DNA of 64,000 nt from Cupriavidus gilardii (GTDB lineage: Bacteria > Pseudomonadota > Gammaproteobacteria > Burkholderiales > Burkholderiaceae), in NCBI RefSeq assembly GCF_013314895.1, contig NZ_JABTYE010000003.1, forward strand, positions 1-64,000, read 5' to 3'. Numbering within the stretch: the stretch's first letter is position 1; every line of letters begins with the position of its first letter. Made by a program: the position numbers and the translations under genes. Of the stretch, positions 18,063 to 26,893 are shown piece after piece. The notes below the pieces were generated by a model. The model saw nothing but the letters and a program-made list of their open reading frames with translations, was not told the origin of the DNA and did no database searches.

Positions 18063-19022
18063 TCAATCCTGCAGCGCGGCCCACATTTCCTTGTCGCGCT
18101 CGGCAGTCCAGATGCGCGGATGCTTGATGCCGCTGGCCTCGTCATAGGCGCGCGCCACGTCGAACGGCAGGCAGTGCTCGTAGATGAAGACGTGGCCGAA
18201 CTTCGGGTCCATCGCGGCGCGCGTATGCGCCATCGCCGCCTTCAGGTCCAGCTTCTGCGCCACCGCCTCGCGGCCGCGCTGCAGCAGCGTGCTGACGAAA
18301 TCGCGCGTGTAGGCGATGCCCTTGTCGACCTGCTCGGGCGTGGTCAGCGCGGGCCCGCGTCCCGGCACCAGCGCTTGCGGCTGCAACGCGCGCAGCGCGT
18401 CCAGCGTCGACGGCCATTCCTCGAGCTGCGCGTCGCCGCAGTAGCAGGCGGCCTCGTATTCGACCAGGTCGCCGGAGAACAGGATCTTCTGCGACGGAAT
18501 CCACACCACGGTATCGCCCTTGGTGTGGCCGGGACCGAGATGCAGGATCCTGACTTCCAGCTTGCCGAGGAACAGCGTCAGCTCGCGCTCGAACACCACG
18601 TTGGGCCAGGTCAGTCCGGGCACGGTTTCGACGCCGGCGAACAGCCGCGGAAAGCGTTCGATTTCGGACTTCATGTCCGCCTCGCCGCGCTCGACGATCA
18701 TCTCGTAGGTGCCGCGGCTGGCGATCACGTTCTGCGCGCCTTCGCTGAAATAGGCCGACGCGCCCAGCACCCGCACTGCGTGGTAGTGCGACAGCACCAC
18801 GTGCTTGATCGGCTTGTCGGTCACGGTGCGGATGCGCGCGATCAGGTCCTGCGCCATCGCCGGCGTGGCGGTGGTGTCGACGATCAGCACGCTGTCGTCG
18901 CCGATCACCACGCCCGAATTCGGGTCGCCTTCTGCGGTATAGGCGTAGGCGTTGTCGGACAGCCGGGTGAAGGTGACCTGCTTCGCTTCGAGATCGGCTT
19001 GCGACGCAAAGGCTTTGGACAT
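18063..19022 (-). CDS. MBL-fold metallo-hydrolase of the homogentisate operon
   Basis: A 319-residue metallo-beta-lactamase-fold protein. The loop that should read HxHxDH is HYHAVR (in LSHYHAVRVLGAS), so the Asp and third His of zinc site 2 are missing. LGPGHTKGDT supplies the next His, and SGDLVEYEAACYCGD the bridging Asp. The start at 19022 fits the first conserved residues; a longer reading upstream is basic and unconserved. It is the first gene of the operon with the FAD monooxygenase (66 bp downstream). Such MBL proteins may hydrolyse a ring-cleavage or lactone intermediate, but its function here is unknown. Confidence 0.8.
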   Translation of the reverse strand: MSKAFASQADLEAKQVTFTRLSDNAYAYTAEGDPNSGVVIGDDSVLIVDTTATPAMAQDLIARIRTVTDKPIKHVVLSHYHAVRVLGASAYFSEGAQNVIASRGTYEMIVERGEADMKSEIERFPRLFAGVETVPGLTWPNVVFERELTLFLGKLEVRILHLGPGHTKGDTVVWIPSQKILFSGDLVEYEAACYCGDAQLEEWPSTLDALRALQPQALVPGRGPALTTPEQVDKGIAYTRDFVSTLLQRGREAVAQKLDLKAAMAHTRAAMDPKFGHVFIYEHCLPFDVARAYDEASGIKHPRIWTAERDKEMWAALQD

Positions 19023-19463
19023 GGGGCTTGTCTCCGTTCTGCTTCGTTTGCTTTCGATTGCTTCGTTTGCTGGGTCGGCGCGCTTCCGCCCGGTTCGGCA
19101 TCCGCGGGCCGGGTATTTCAGCATAGGCCGCCCCGATGCCACGGCTAGGCCGGCGCCGGCCTCTAATTACGTATTGAGAAACGAATTTACCGAATCGTAA
19201 TCAGCGACACCAAGGGTGTCAATCCGGTTCGCGCCCGAAAGCGGCACGCCGCGACGGAAAAGACGAAAACGGCGACGGTCGGCATCACGATGTGACGCAG
19301 CCGAGCAGCGTGATGATCAGGACGGATCGGGGAGAACTGGGGGAGGTCGTGCGCAGCCTCGCTCTGACGAGCGAAGGCGGCCACGCCGAACGCGATCAGA
19401 GGCCGCGCGACGCGAAAACCAGCGGCCGGACGAACGCCGGCCGCGAGGGGAAAGATGACGGGA
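19023..19463. other. non-coding leader and promoter region upstream of the homogentisate operon
   Basis: Between the MBL gene start and the 3' end of the XRE regulator gene, both minus strand. It holds an AT-richer island at about 19160-19225 with a good minus-strand promoter and, nearer the XRE gene, G+C-rich DNA (19230-19460) in which I see no gene or clear repeat. Confidence 0.6.
19194..19222 (-). promoter_or_regulatory. predicted sigma-70 promoter for the MBL-monooxygenase-hmgA-fahA operon
   Basis: On the minus strand, TTGACA (19222-19217) is a perfect -35. After a 17-bp spacer comes TACGAT (19199-19194) as -10. Transcription would start near 19187, giving a leader of about 165 nt before the MBL gene. 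Confidence 0.55.
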
Positions 19464-19865
19464 TCAGACCGGTTTCTGGCCTTCGCCCTGCGGGTTGCCC
19501 ATGCCACCCGCGCCGGACGTGCCGCCGCCCGAGGAGGCGGACGAAGCCGAGGATGCCGATGCGCCGCCCGCCGGACCTGCCATCGAGGCCGCAGTCACGC
19601 CGCCGTTGCGGCTGGCGATAAAGGCGTTGACGTCCTGGGCCAGATGCTGGGGGGCGAGCACCACTTCCAGACCCAGCGCCTCGCAGGCGGCCAGGAAGGT
19701 AGACATGCGGGGATCGGCCTGGCCCGACTCCGCGCGCAGATACGCCTCGCGCGAGATCCCGGCCTTGCGGGCGACGTCCTCCTGCTTGAGCTTGCGCGCA
19801 CGGCGCAGCGCCCGCAGTTGCCGGAACGGTTCGCTAGCGCCTCGTGGCACGGCTGTACTGTTCAT
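19464..19865 (-). CDS. XRE-family helix-turn-helix transcriptional regulator
   Basis: A 133-residue protein. The N-terminal half is a Cro/C1-type HTH (LRALRRARKLKQEDVARKAGISREAYLRAESGQADPRMSTF, given in pieces around residues 17-56). The C-terminal 45 residues are low complexity (Ser/Ala/Gly repeats ending GNPQGEGQ). There is a TATACT at 19917-19912 (minus) that could be its -10. Target genes cannot be deduced; it is divergent from the TetR gene. Confidence 0.8.
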   Translation of the reverse strand: MNSTAVPRGASEPFRQLRALRRARKLKQEDVARKAGISREAYLRAESGQADPRMSTFLAACEALGLEVVLAPQHLAQDVNAFIASRNGGVTAASMAGPAGGASASSASSASSGGGTSGAGGMGNPQGEGQKPV

Positions 19866-20078
19866 ATCGGTCTCCAGTCACCAAAAAAGAAAGTGCGCGG
19901 ACGTGCATTCGAGTATAGAGCACACGTCGCGTTCCGTATGTAATCAGGGAAACACTTTTACAGAATTCACGATTTGTGCCGGTCGCTTTCCTCCAGCCCC
20001 TGCCATCTCGATATCGGGCCCTTTGAAGTGCCCGTGCTTCCACAATAGCGAATAGGCCTCGTTAGCGCCAAGTTCGGT

Positions 20079-20106
20079 TTGACAGACCGACCGGTCGTGC
20101 TATTCT
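20079..20106 (+). promoter_or_regulatory. tetR promoter with embedded operator (copy A)
   Basis: TTGACA (20079-20084), a 16-bp spacer and TATTCT (20101-20106). The spacer carries the operator AGACCGACCGGTCGTGC (20084-20100), whose centre CGACCGGTCG is a perfect palindrome. An exact inverted copy is found at 20797-20813. A start site about seven bases after the -10 falls on or next to the ATG at 20114, so the transcript may be leaderless. Confidence 0.75.
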
Positions 20107-20113
20107 TCCGAGC

Positions 20114-20722
20114 ATGCAAAAAGGCCATCTGACGCGTAGCGCGATCATCGCTCAAGCATTCGACGCCGCCACGCGGATCGGATTCGAACAGCTGTCGCTT
20201 GCCGAACTGGCCGCGAGCACGGGCATGTCCAAGAGCGGCCTGTACGCGCATTTCAAGTCGAAGGAGGCCTTGCAGCAGGCCGTGCTGGAACTGGCGATCG
20301 AGCGCTTCACGGCGATGGTCGTGCAGCCCGCGCTGCGCCAGCCGCGCGGCGTCCCGCGTCTGCGCGCGCTGTTCGAAGGACAGCTCGAATGGATCGGCAG
20401 CACCGACTCGGGCGGCCGCTGCCTGTTCATGGCGCTGGGCCAGGAATATCGCGACCGGCCCGGCGTGATCCGCGACATGCTGGTGCGCGCGCTGAAGGAC
20501 TGGAACGGCATCGTCGTTCGCGTGGCAAGCGACGCCATCCAGGACGGCAGCCTCGGCGCGGACGAGGAACCGCGCCAGCTCGCATTCGAGATGGCCGGCA
20601 TCGTGATGGCCTTCCAGCAATCGCTGAAGATGCTCGGACGCGCCGACGCTCAGGCGATGGCGCGCCGCGCGTTCAATTCGCTGGTCACACGCGGCAAACG
20701 CGCGGCCGCGCAGGCTGCATAG
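20114..20722 (+). CDS. TetR-family transcriptional repressor
   Basis: A 202-residue regulator. The HTH lies at about residues 24-46 (SLAELAASTGMSKSGLYAHFKSKEAL). The C-terminal ligand domain resembles those of regulators with a TetR_C domain of the YbjK/tetracyclin-like group (GGRCLFMALGQEYRDRPG). It is preceded by its own operator and followed 144 bp later by an alpha/beta hydrolase gene carrying the inverted copy of the same operator. I infer autorepression and repression of the hydrolase. No Shine-Dalgarno sequence is visible before the ATG. Confidence 0.92.
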   Translation: MQKGHLTRSAIIAQAFDAATRIGFEQLSLAELAASTGMSKSGLYAHFKSKEALQQAVLELAIERFTAMVVQPALRQPRGVPRLRALFEGQLEWIGSTDSGGRCLFMALGQEYRDRPGVIRDMLVRALKDWNGIVVRVASDAIQDGSLGADEEPRQLAFEMAGIVMAFQQSLKMLGRADAQAMARRAFNSLVTRGKRAAAQAA

Positions 20723-20796
20723 GCCACCAGCGCCGAACGCCTGCGCTGGTCCAGGAAGCAACGTTTTCCCTCGGCCCGCTTTTTCGCCGATAAATA

Positions 20797-20813
20797 GCAC
20801 GACCGGTCGGTCT
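20797..20813 (-). promoter_or_regulatory. TetR operator (copy B) in front of the alpha/beta hydrolase gene
   Basis: GCACGACCGGTCGGTCT is the exact reverse complement of the 17-bp operator in the tetR promoter. It lies just after a GATAAAT that could be the hydrolase -10 (about 20788-20794), so a bound repressor would cover the start site. The segment is further enclosed by a 9-bp inverted repeat, TTCCCTCGG (20766-20774) and CCGAGGGAA (20823-20831). Confidence 0.75.
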
Positions 20814-20866
20814 TATCGAGGCCCGAGGGAAGCACGAGGGGGCCGCACAACGAGGACGGGCTTGGG

Positions 20867-21919
20867 ATGGAACCGCAAAACGGAGTGAATATCGTGACAC
20901 AGGCCCTGTCTCCCCATCGCCCCGGCCAAGCGTTGCCGGGCCAGATCGCCGCGCGCCTGGCGCAGGCCGGCCTGGCATGGCGACGCCTGCGCTGGCAGAC
21001 CGCGTCGGCGCTATTTCCCGAGCAGACCGCGCGCGCCTTCGAACGCGCCTGGTTCGGCGTGCCGGAAGCAAACGTCGATGCGGCGGGGCAGGCCTTCCTC
21101 GCCGGCGCCCGCGCCGACTGGGCCCTGGCGACCGGCGGTGGCGCGACACGCCGCGTTCGCGTCTACCGGTGGCATGGCGAAGGCCCGGCCGTGCTGCTGG
21201 CGCATGGCTGGGGCGGTAATGCCGCGCACTGGCAGGCGCTGGTGCCGGCCTTGCTCGCCGCCGGGCACCGGGTGGTCGCTTTCGATGCGCTGTCACACGG
21301 CGCCTCCGATGCCGGTGCGCTCGGCCCCGGCCAGAGCTCGCTGATCGAGATGTCGCGCGCGCTGCTGGCGGCCGCCTGGCACGCCGGGCCGATCCATGCC
21401 GTGATCGCGCATTCGCTTGGCGGCGCCGCGGCAGCGCTGGCGCTGCGCGAGGGACTGCCCGTCGATGCCGCGGTGCTGATCGGCGCGCCCGCCGACATGC
21501 GCCACGCTTCGGCCACGCTGGCCTGGCAGCTGGGCGTGGCGCCCGCGGTCCTGGCGCGGGTGCAGCGCAACAGCGAACAGTGGCTCGGCATGCCGTGGGG
21601 CGCGTTCAACGTGCCCGACATCGGCCGCTGCCGGCCGGTACCGCCGACGCTGGTCATCCATGATCGCCACGACAAGGAGGTGCGCTGGGAAGATGGCGCC
21701 GCCATCGCCGGCGCCTGGCCGGCTGCGACGCTGCTGACTACCGAAGGCCTGGGCCACCGGCGCATCCTGCGCGATGCCGGTGTGATGGACCGGATCGTGG
21801 AATTCCTTGCGCAGCGCCTGGCGCCGCGCGGCGCGTTCGCAGCCGCGGTGCCGGCGCCGCATGCCGGGCGGCCCGAACGCTCGGCGCTGCGGGTAGGAGA
21901 TCTCGGCATGGTCCGGTAA
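20867..21919 (+). CDS. alpha/beta hydrolase under TetR control
   Basis: A 350-residue serine hydrolase. The nucleophile elbow is IAHSLGGAAA, the oxyanion strand is LLAHGWGGNAAHW, the acidic residue is probably in VIHDRHDKEV, and the catalytic His is in EGLGHRRILRD. No signal peptide is seen. An alternative GTG start at 20894 has GGAG seven bases upstream and may be the true one. Substrate unknown; esterase or thioesterase-like. Control by the adjacent TetR is inferred from the shared operator. Confidence 0.85.
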   Translation: MEPQNGVNIVTQALSPHRPGQALPGQIAARLAQAGLAWRRLRWQTASALFPEQTARAFERAWFGVPEANVDAAGQAFLAGARADWALATGGGATRRVRVYRWHGEGPAVLLAHGWGGNAAHWQALVPALLAAGHRVVAFDALSHGASDAGALGPGQSSLIEMSRALLAAAWHAGPIHAVIAHSLGGAAAALALREGLPVDAAVLIGAPADMRHASATLAWQLGVAPAVLARVQRNSEQWLGMPWGAFNVPDIGRCRPVPPTLVIHDRHDKEVRWEDGAAIAGAWPAATLLTTEGLGHRRILRDAGVMDRIVEFLAQRLAPRGAFAAAVPAPHAGRPERSALRVGDLGMVR

Positions 21920-22121
21920 TTCTTACCGGCCAACCGCCCCGCGGTCCGACGCATCGGTTCCTTCCGGCACGCGTCGCGATACCTCGGGATCCCTGTTCCA
22001 CCGCCGTCACGATGCGGGACCGGACGCGGCCGCCGTCTCGGCATGCGGATTGCTCGCATGCGCTCTGCCCGCAACCGGTTCGCGGACTCGCGCCGCGCCC
22101 ACGCTGATGGAGGCAGCCGGC

Positions 22122-22796
22122 ATGACGACGCTCACACTCTTACCGTGCGACGCGGCAACCGTATGGTGCGATGTCGCTGCGATCGAAGCGCTGCACCTTG
22201 CCGCGCTGTCGATGCCGGGATGGCCGGTGGCGCCGACCCTGTCCGTGCGCCATCCGTTGCTGACCCACGTCGTCGAGAATCACCGTTGCAACGCGCTGCT
22301 GTGGGAGCAGGAAGACCAGGCGCGCCGCACCGACGTGCCCGACAGCGCCATCGTCGCCAACAAGCGCGCCATCGACCGCTACAACCAGCAGCGCAACGAT
22401 GCGATCGAGGCGATGGACGCCGCCATCCTCGAAGCCCTCGCCGCCGAACGCATCGCGCCCGCGTCCGATGCCTGGGTCAACAGCGAGACCGCCGGCTCGC
22501 TGATCGATCGCATGTCGATCGGCACGCTGAAGGTCCACCATATGGCGCTGCAGGCCGAGCGCCGCGACGCCGACGATGCGCACCGCCAGCGCTGCACGGC
22601 CGGGCTGACCAGCCTCAGAGAGCAACGCGATCACCTCGGCCGCTGTCTGCGCCAGCTGTGGTCGGGCATGCTGGCCGGCCGCTGCACCTACCGCGCGCAT
22701 CGTCAATTCAAGATGTACAACGATCCTGCGCTGAATCCGTCCCTGTATGGCGCCGCGGTGCCGCCCGATACCGCGGCTTGCGCGCGGGAGGCGTGA
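22122..22796 (+). CDS. DUF4254-family protein beside a glycosyltransferase-9 gene
   Basis: A 224-residue soluble, largely helical protein of the DUF4254 type (HPLLTHVVENHRCNALLWEQED; ANKRAIDRYNQQRNDAIE). ATG 22122 has GGAGG eight bases upstream, which decides the start. DUF4254 proteins are commonly encoded just before a heptosyltransferase-like gene, as here (16-bp gap), and are suspected of a role in LPS-core or cell-surface glycan assembly. No catalytic motif is recognised. Confidence 0.75.
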   Translation: MTTLTLLPCDAATVWCDVAAIEALHLAALSMPGWPVAPTLSVRHPLLTHVVENHRCNALLWEQEDQARRTDVPDSAIVANKRAIDRYNQQRNDAIEAMDAAILEALAAERIAPASDAWVNSETAGSLIDRMSIGTLKVHHMALQAERRDADDAHRQRCTAGLTSLREQRDHLGRCLRQLWSGMLAGRCTYRAHRQFKMYNDPALNPSLYGAAVPPDTAACAREA

Positions 22797-22812
22797 TGGC
22801 GGGTTGCCACCC

Positions 22813-23973
22813 ATGACTGCGGGCGCCGTTGGCGAGCCCGCCCGTGCCATCGTCCCCGACGTACGCCGCATCGCCGTGCTGCGCGCCAACGCGGTGGGCG
22901 ACTATGTGCTGACGCTGCCCGCGCTGGAAGCGCTGAAGGCCGCGTATCCGCAAGCGACGCTGACCCTGCTGGGCAAGCGCTGGCATGCGGAATTCCTCGA
23001 TGGCAGACCGGGCCCGGTCGACGAGGTGGTCTGCCTGCCCGCAGTACCGGGCGTCACGGCGCCGCCCGATACGGCGGAGCCGGCGGCCGAAGAGGGCGAC
23101 GCACTACGCGATTTCTTCACCCAGATGCAACGCCGCCGCTTCGATCTGGCCGTGCAGCTGCATGGCGGCGGCCAGTACAGCAATCCGCTGGTGAGCGCGC
23201 TCGGCGCCCGCGTGACGGCAGGCTTCCGCGCACCGGGCGCCAGCGCGCTCGATCGCAATTTCCCTTACCTGCCGCCCGACATCGACCTGCATCCGCGCGC
23301 CCTGCTGCTGAACGAATGCGTGGGGCTGGTGGGCGCACGTGCAAGCGCGATCGAGCCCCGCCTGTCGTTGCGGGCGCGCGATCATGACGAGCTCGCGCCC
23401 GCCCAGGCAGCCGTGGCTGACCTGACTCGACCGCTGGTCGTGCTGCAGCCCGGTGCGACCGATGCGCGCCGGCGATGGCACGCCGACGGCTTCGCTGCCG
23501 TGGGCGATGCGCTGGCGGCGCAGGGCGCGCTGGTCGCGATCAACGGCGATCCGTCGGAAGCGCAGCTGGTGCATCGGGTCGCCGCCGCGATGCGGCATCG
23601 GCCGCTGGCGCTGCCCGGCACGCTGTCGCTCGGCGCGCTGGCCGCGCTGCTGGCGCGCGCTTGCCTGGTGGTCTCCAACGATACGGGCCCCGCGCATCTG
23701 GCACGCGCGCTCGATGTGCCCACCGTCACGCTGTACTGGATCGGCAATCTGCCGAGCTACGGTCCGCTGTCGGCGCGCTGGCACCGCGTGGCGGTGTCAT
23801 ATCGCGTCCATTGCCCGGTATGCGGGGCGCGCGCGATCGATGGCCATTGCGGCCACACCGCTTCCTTTCTGGACGAGCTTGGCGCCGACGCGGTGATCGG
23901 CCTGGCCCTGCAAGCGTATCGTGCCAGCATCGAAGGGAGGGACCGTCGCGGCGCTGCCGCAACGTCGGCATGA
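22813..23973 (+). CDS. glycosyltransferase family 9 (heptosyltransferase-like)
   Basis: A 386-residue GT-B enzyme. The N-terminal RANAVGDYVLTLPALEAL is the GT9 opening motif, and the C-terminal VSNDTGPAHLARAL is the ADP-heptose-binding region. An acidic low-complexity insert (PPDTAEPAAEEGD) lies near residue 85. The segment HCPVCGARAIDGHCGH near residue 335 is cysteine-rich and may hold a metal. It probably adds a heptose or related sugar to an LPS-core or surface glycan, and works with the DUF4254 gene in front. Confidence 0.85.
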   Translation: MTAGAVGEPARAIVPDVRRIAVLRANAVGDYVLTLPALEALKAAYPQATLTLLGKRWHAEFLDGRPGPVDEVVCLPAVPGVTAPPDTAEPAAEEGDALRDFFTQMQRRRFDLAVQLHGGGQYSNPLVSALGARVTAGFRAPGASALDRNFPYLPPDIDLHPRALLLNECVGLVGARASAIEPRLSLRARDHDELAPAQAAVADLTRPLVVLQPGATDARRRWHADGFAAVGDALAAQGALVAINGDPSEAQLVHRVAAAMRHRPLALPGTLSLGALAALLARACLVVSNDTGPAHLARALDVPTVTLYWIGNLPSYGPLSARWHRVAVSYRVHCPVCGARAIDGHCGHTASFLDELGADAVIGLALQAYRASIEGRDRRGAAATSA

Positions 23974-24021
23974 TGTCGCGACAGCGGCCGCCCTCCCCTT
24001 CAACGCCTTTACGCGGCCGCC

Positions 24022-26844
24022 TCAGCCAACCCGCGCCAGGATCTGCCCACCGCCATAGCTGGACTGCACCGGCGGCGTGCCGCCGAGCGTCACCCGTATC
24101 GCGCAGTACTTGAACTCCGGAATCTTGCCGAATGGGTCGAGCGCCGGATTGGTCAGCTTGTTGATCGCCGCTTCGTAGTAGCAGAACGGCACGAACACCG
24201 CGCCGCGCGGCGTGCCCTCGTCGGCGCGCGCATACAGCGCGACTTCGCCGCGGCGCGACGCCAGCGTGATCACGTCGCCCGGCTTGCCGCCCCATTGCGC
24301 CAGATCGAGCGGATGGACCAGCGCGGTCGGATCGGGCTCGAGCGCGTCGAGCACCCCTGCCCGGCGCGTCATGCTGCCGGTATGCCAGTGTTCGAGCTGG
24401 CGCCCGGTGATCAGCACGAAGGGATAGTCCTGGTCCGGTCGTTCCGCCGCCGGCAGGATATCGGCCGGCACGAAGCGGGCGCGTCCGCTCGGCGTCGGGA
24501 AGCTGTCGGTGAAGATCACCGGCTCGCCCGCATCGCCTTCCTCGCGGCAAGGGTAGGTCACCGCGTGTTCGCGCTGCAGCCGCTCCCACGTGATACCGGC
24601 GATGCTCGGCATCGCCAGCCGCATTTCGTCGAACACGTCCGCCACACCCTCGTAGCGCCAGTCCAGACCCAGCTGCGCGGCCATCTGCTGGATGATCCAC
24701 AGATCCTGGCGCGCCTGCCCCGGTGGATCGATCGCCTGCCGGCCGAGCTGCACGATGCGGTCGGTATTGGTGAAGGTGCCGGTCTTCTCCGGGAACGCCG
24801 AGGCCGGTAGCACCACGTCCGCGAGGTACGCCGTCTCCGTCAGGAAGATGTCCTGCACCACCAGATGATCGAGCGCGGCCAGCGCCTCGCGTGCATGCTG
24901 CGCGTCCGGGTCCGACATCGCGGGGTTCTCGCCCATGATGTACATGCCGCGCACCTCGCCGCGCTCGATGGCCTGCATCACCTCGACCACCGTCAAACCC
25001 GGCTGGCGATCCAGCGGCGTGCCCCACAGCGCCTCGAAGCGCGCCGCGGCGTCGGCATCGTCGACGCGCCGGTAGTCCGGATACATCATCGGAATCAAAC
25101 CCGCGTCCGAGGCGCCCTGCACATTGTTCTGGCCGCGCAGTGGATGCAGCCCCGTGCCGGGCCGCCCGATCTGGCCGGTCATCAGCGCCAGCGCAATCAG
25201 GCAGCGCGCATTGTCGGTGCCATGCACGTGCTGCGACACGCCCATTCCCCACAGGATCATCGCGCTGCCCGCGGTCGCGTAGAGCCGCGCGACATGGCGG
25301 ATCGTCTCCGCGTCGATGCCGCAGATCGGCGCCATCGCCTCCGGGCTGTAGGCGGCGACATTGCGTTCGAGTTCGTCGTAGCCGATCGTGCGGCTCTCGA
25401 TGAAGTCGCGATCGACCAGCCCCTCGGTGACGATCACATGCATCATCGCGTTGAGCAGCGCGACATCGGTATCCGGCTGGAACTGCAGGAAGCGATAGGC
25501 AAAGCGCGCCAGATCGGAGCGGCGCGGATCGGCGACGATCAGCTTGGTGCCGTTGCGCACCGCGTTCTTGATCCAGCTCGCCGCCACCGGATGATTGACG
25601 GTCGGGTTGGCGCCGATCAGGATCACGACCTCGGCCTTGCCCACGTCGATCACCGGGTTGGACACTGCACCCGAGCCGATCCCCTCCAGCAGCGCGGCCA
25701 CCGACGAGGCATGGCACAGCCGCGTGCAATGGTCGACGTTGTTGCTGCCGAAGCCGGTGCGCACCAGCTTCTGGAACAGATAGGCCTCCTCGTTGCTGCC
25801 CTTGGCCGAGCCGAAGCCGGCCAGCGCGCGCTTGCCGTGGGCATCGCGAATGCGCGCGAGGCCCCCGCCGGCAAACGCCAGCGCCTCCTCCCACGTCGCC
25901 TCGCGGAACACCTCCATCACGCGCTCGGGGTCCATCACCGCATCGCCGCGCTTGGGCACCCCGTCGCGGCGGATCAGCGGTACCGTCAGCCGGTGCGGAT
26001 GCGCGGCGTAGTCGAAGCCATAGCGGCCCTTGACGCAGAGCCGCGCATGATTGGCCGGGCCATCGCGTCCTTCGACGTACTGGATACGGTTGTCCTTGAC
26101 GTGGTAGGTCAGCTGGCACCCTACGCCGCAATACGGGCAGACCGATTGCACCTGCTTGTCCGGCACCGCGAGCGCGGCCGCTCGCGCGGGCATCAGCGCA
26201 CCGGTCGGGCAGGCCTGCACGCATTCGCCGCAGGCCACGCAGGTGGACGTGCCCATCGGGTCGTCCATGTCGAACACGATCTTCGCGTCGGCGCCGCGCA
26301 GCGCGATGCCGATCACGTCGTTGGCCTGCTCGTCGCGGCAGGCGCGCAGGCAGCGCGTGCACTGGATGCAGGCATCCAGATTGACCGCGATGGCCGGATG
26401 CGACAGATCGGGCGCCACGGGCTCGCGCGGCGCGAAGCGCGGCTTGCCGATCTCGAGCCGCGCGGACCATTGGTCAAGTTCGCTGTCGCGCGTGTACGCG
26501 GTCTCGGGCATATCGGATTGCAGCAGTTCGAGCACCATGCTCTGCGCCTTGCGCGCGCGCGGCGAATCGGTCTGCACGTTCATGCCGTTGGCCGGCTGCC
26601 GGCAGCACGACGGCGCCAGCACGCGCTCGCCGTCGATCTCGACCATGCAGGCGCGGCAGTTTCCGGCGGGCTCGAGGCCGTCCTTGTAGCACAGGTGCGG
26701 AATCTCGACGCCTTCGCGCCTGGCCACCTGCAGCAGCGTTTCGCCGGGAGCGGCGACCACTTCGCGGCCGTTCAGGTTGAAGGCGACCGAAGCGGAATCG
26801 GAGGCCTGGACGAGGGCGCGTTCGGCGCGGGTCAATGCATTCAT
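24022..26844 (-). CDS. NAD-dependent formate dehydrogenase, large Mo/W catalytic subunit (Fdh1A/FdsA type)
   Basis: A 940-residue subunit. Order: an N-terminal [2Fe-2S] domain (HLCYKDGLEPAGNCRACM), two [4Fe-4S] ferredoxin motifs (CIQCTRCLRAC and CVACGECVQACP), a further cluster (CPYCGVGC), then the bis-MGD domain. The metal ligand is Cys377 in DHCTRLCHASSV, where selenocysteine occurs in E. coli FdhF. It oxidises formate to CO2 and passes electrons to the NADH-forming subunit. ATG 26844 is preferred over an upstream TTG. It lies 49 bp after the beta-subunit gene. No FdhD/FdsC chaperone gene is in the window. Metal (Mo or W) cannot be told. Confidence 0.95.
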   Translation of the reverse strand: MNALTRAERALVQASDSASVAFNLNGREVVAAPGETLLQVARREGVEIPHLCYKDGLEPAGNCRACMVEIDGERVLAPSCCRQPANGMNVQTDSPRARKAQSMVLELLQSDMPETAYTRDSELDQWSARLEIGKPRFAPREPVAPDLSHPAIAVNLDACIQCTRCLRACRDEQANDVIGIALRGADAKIVFDMDDPMGTSTCVACGECVQACPTGALMPARAAALAVPDKQVQSVCPYCGVGCQLTYHVKDNRIQYVEGRDGPANHARLCVKGRYGFDYAAHPHRLTVPLIRRDGVPKRGDAVMDPERVMEVFREATWEEALAFAGGGLARIRDAHGKRALAGFGSAKGSNEEAYLFQKLVRTGFGSNNVDHCTRLCHASSVAALLEGIGSGAVSNPVIDVGKAEVVILIGANPTVNHPVAASWIKNAVRNGTKLIVADPRRSDLARFAYRFLQFQPDTDVALLNAMMHVIVTEGLVDRDFIESRTIGYDELERNVAAYSPEAMAPICGIDAETIRHVARLYATAGSAMILWGMGVSQHVHGTDNARCLIALALMTGQIGRPGTGLHPLRGQNNVQGASDAGLIPMMYPDYRRVDDADAAARFEALWGTPLDRQPGLTVVEVMQAIERGEVRGMYIMGENPAMSDPDAQHAREALAALDHLVVQDIFLTETAYLADVVLPASAFPEKTGTFTNTDRIVQLGRQAIDPPGQARQDLWIIQQMAAQLGLDWRYEGVADVFDEMRLAMPSIAGITWERLQREHAVTYPCREEGDAGEPVIFTDSFPTPSGRARFVPADILPAAERPDQDYPFVLITGRQLEHWHTGSMTRRAGVLDALEPDPTALVHPLDLAQWGGKPGDVITLASRRGEVALYARADEGTPRGAVFVPFCYYEAAINKLTNPALDPFGKIPEFKYCAIRVTLGGTPPVQSSYGGGQILARVG

Positions 26845-26893
26845 GGCAGTCTCGTGGATCTGTCGTACGGCTTGTTCGTGCAACGCCTTGCGC

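Noticed and set aside
16857-19148. Long plus-strand frame opposite the FAD hydroxylase and MBL genes
   Set aside because: Antisense shadow; the opposite strand has clear FAD-binding and MBL motifs.
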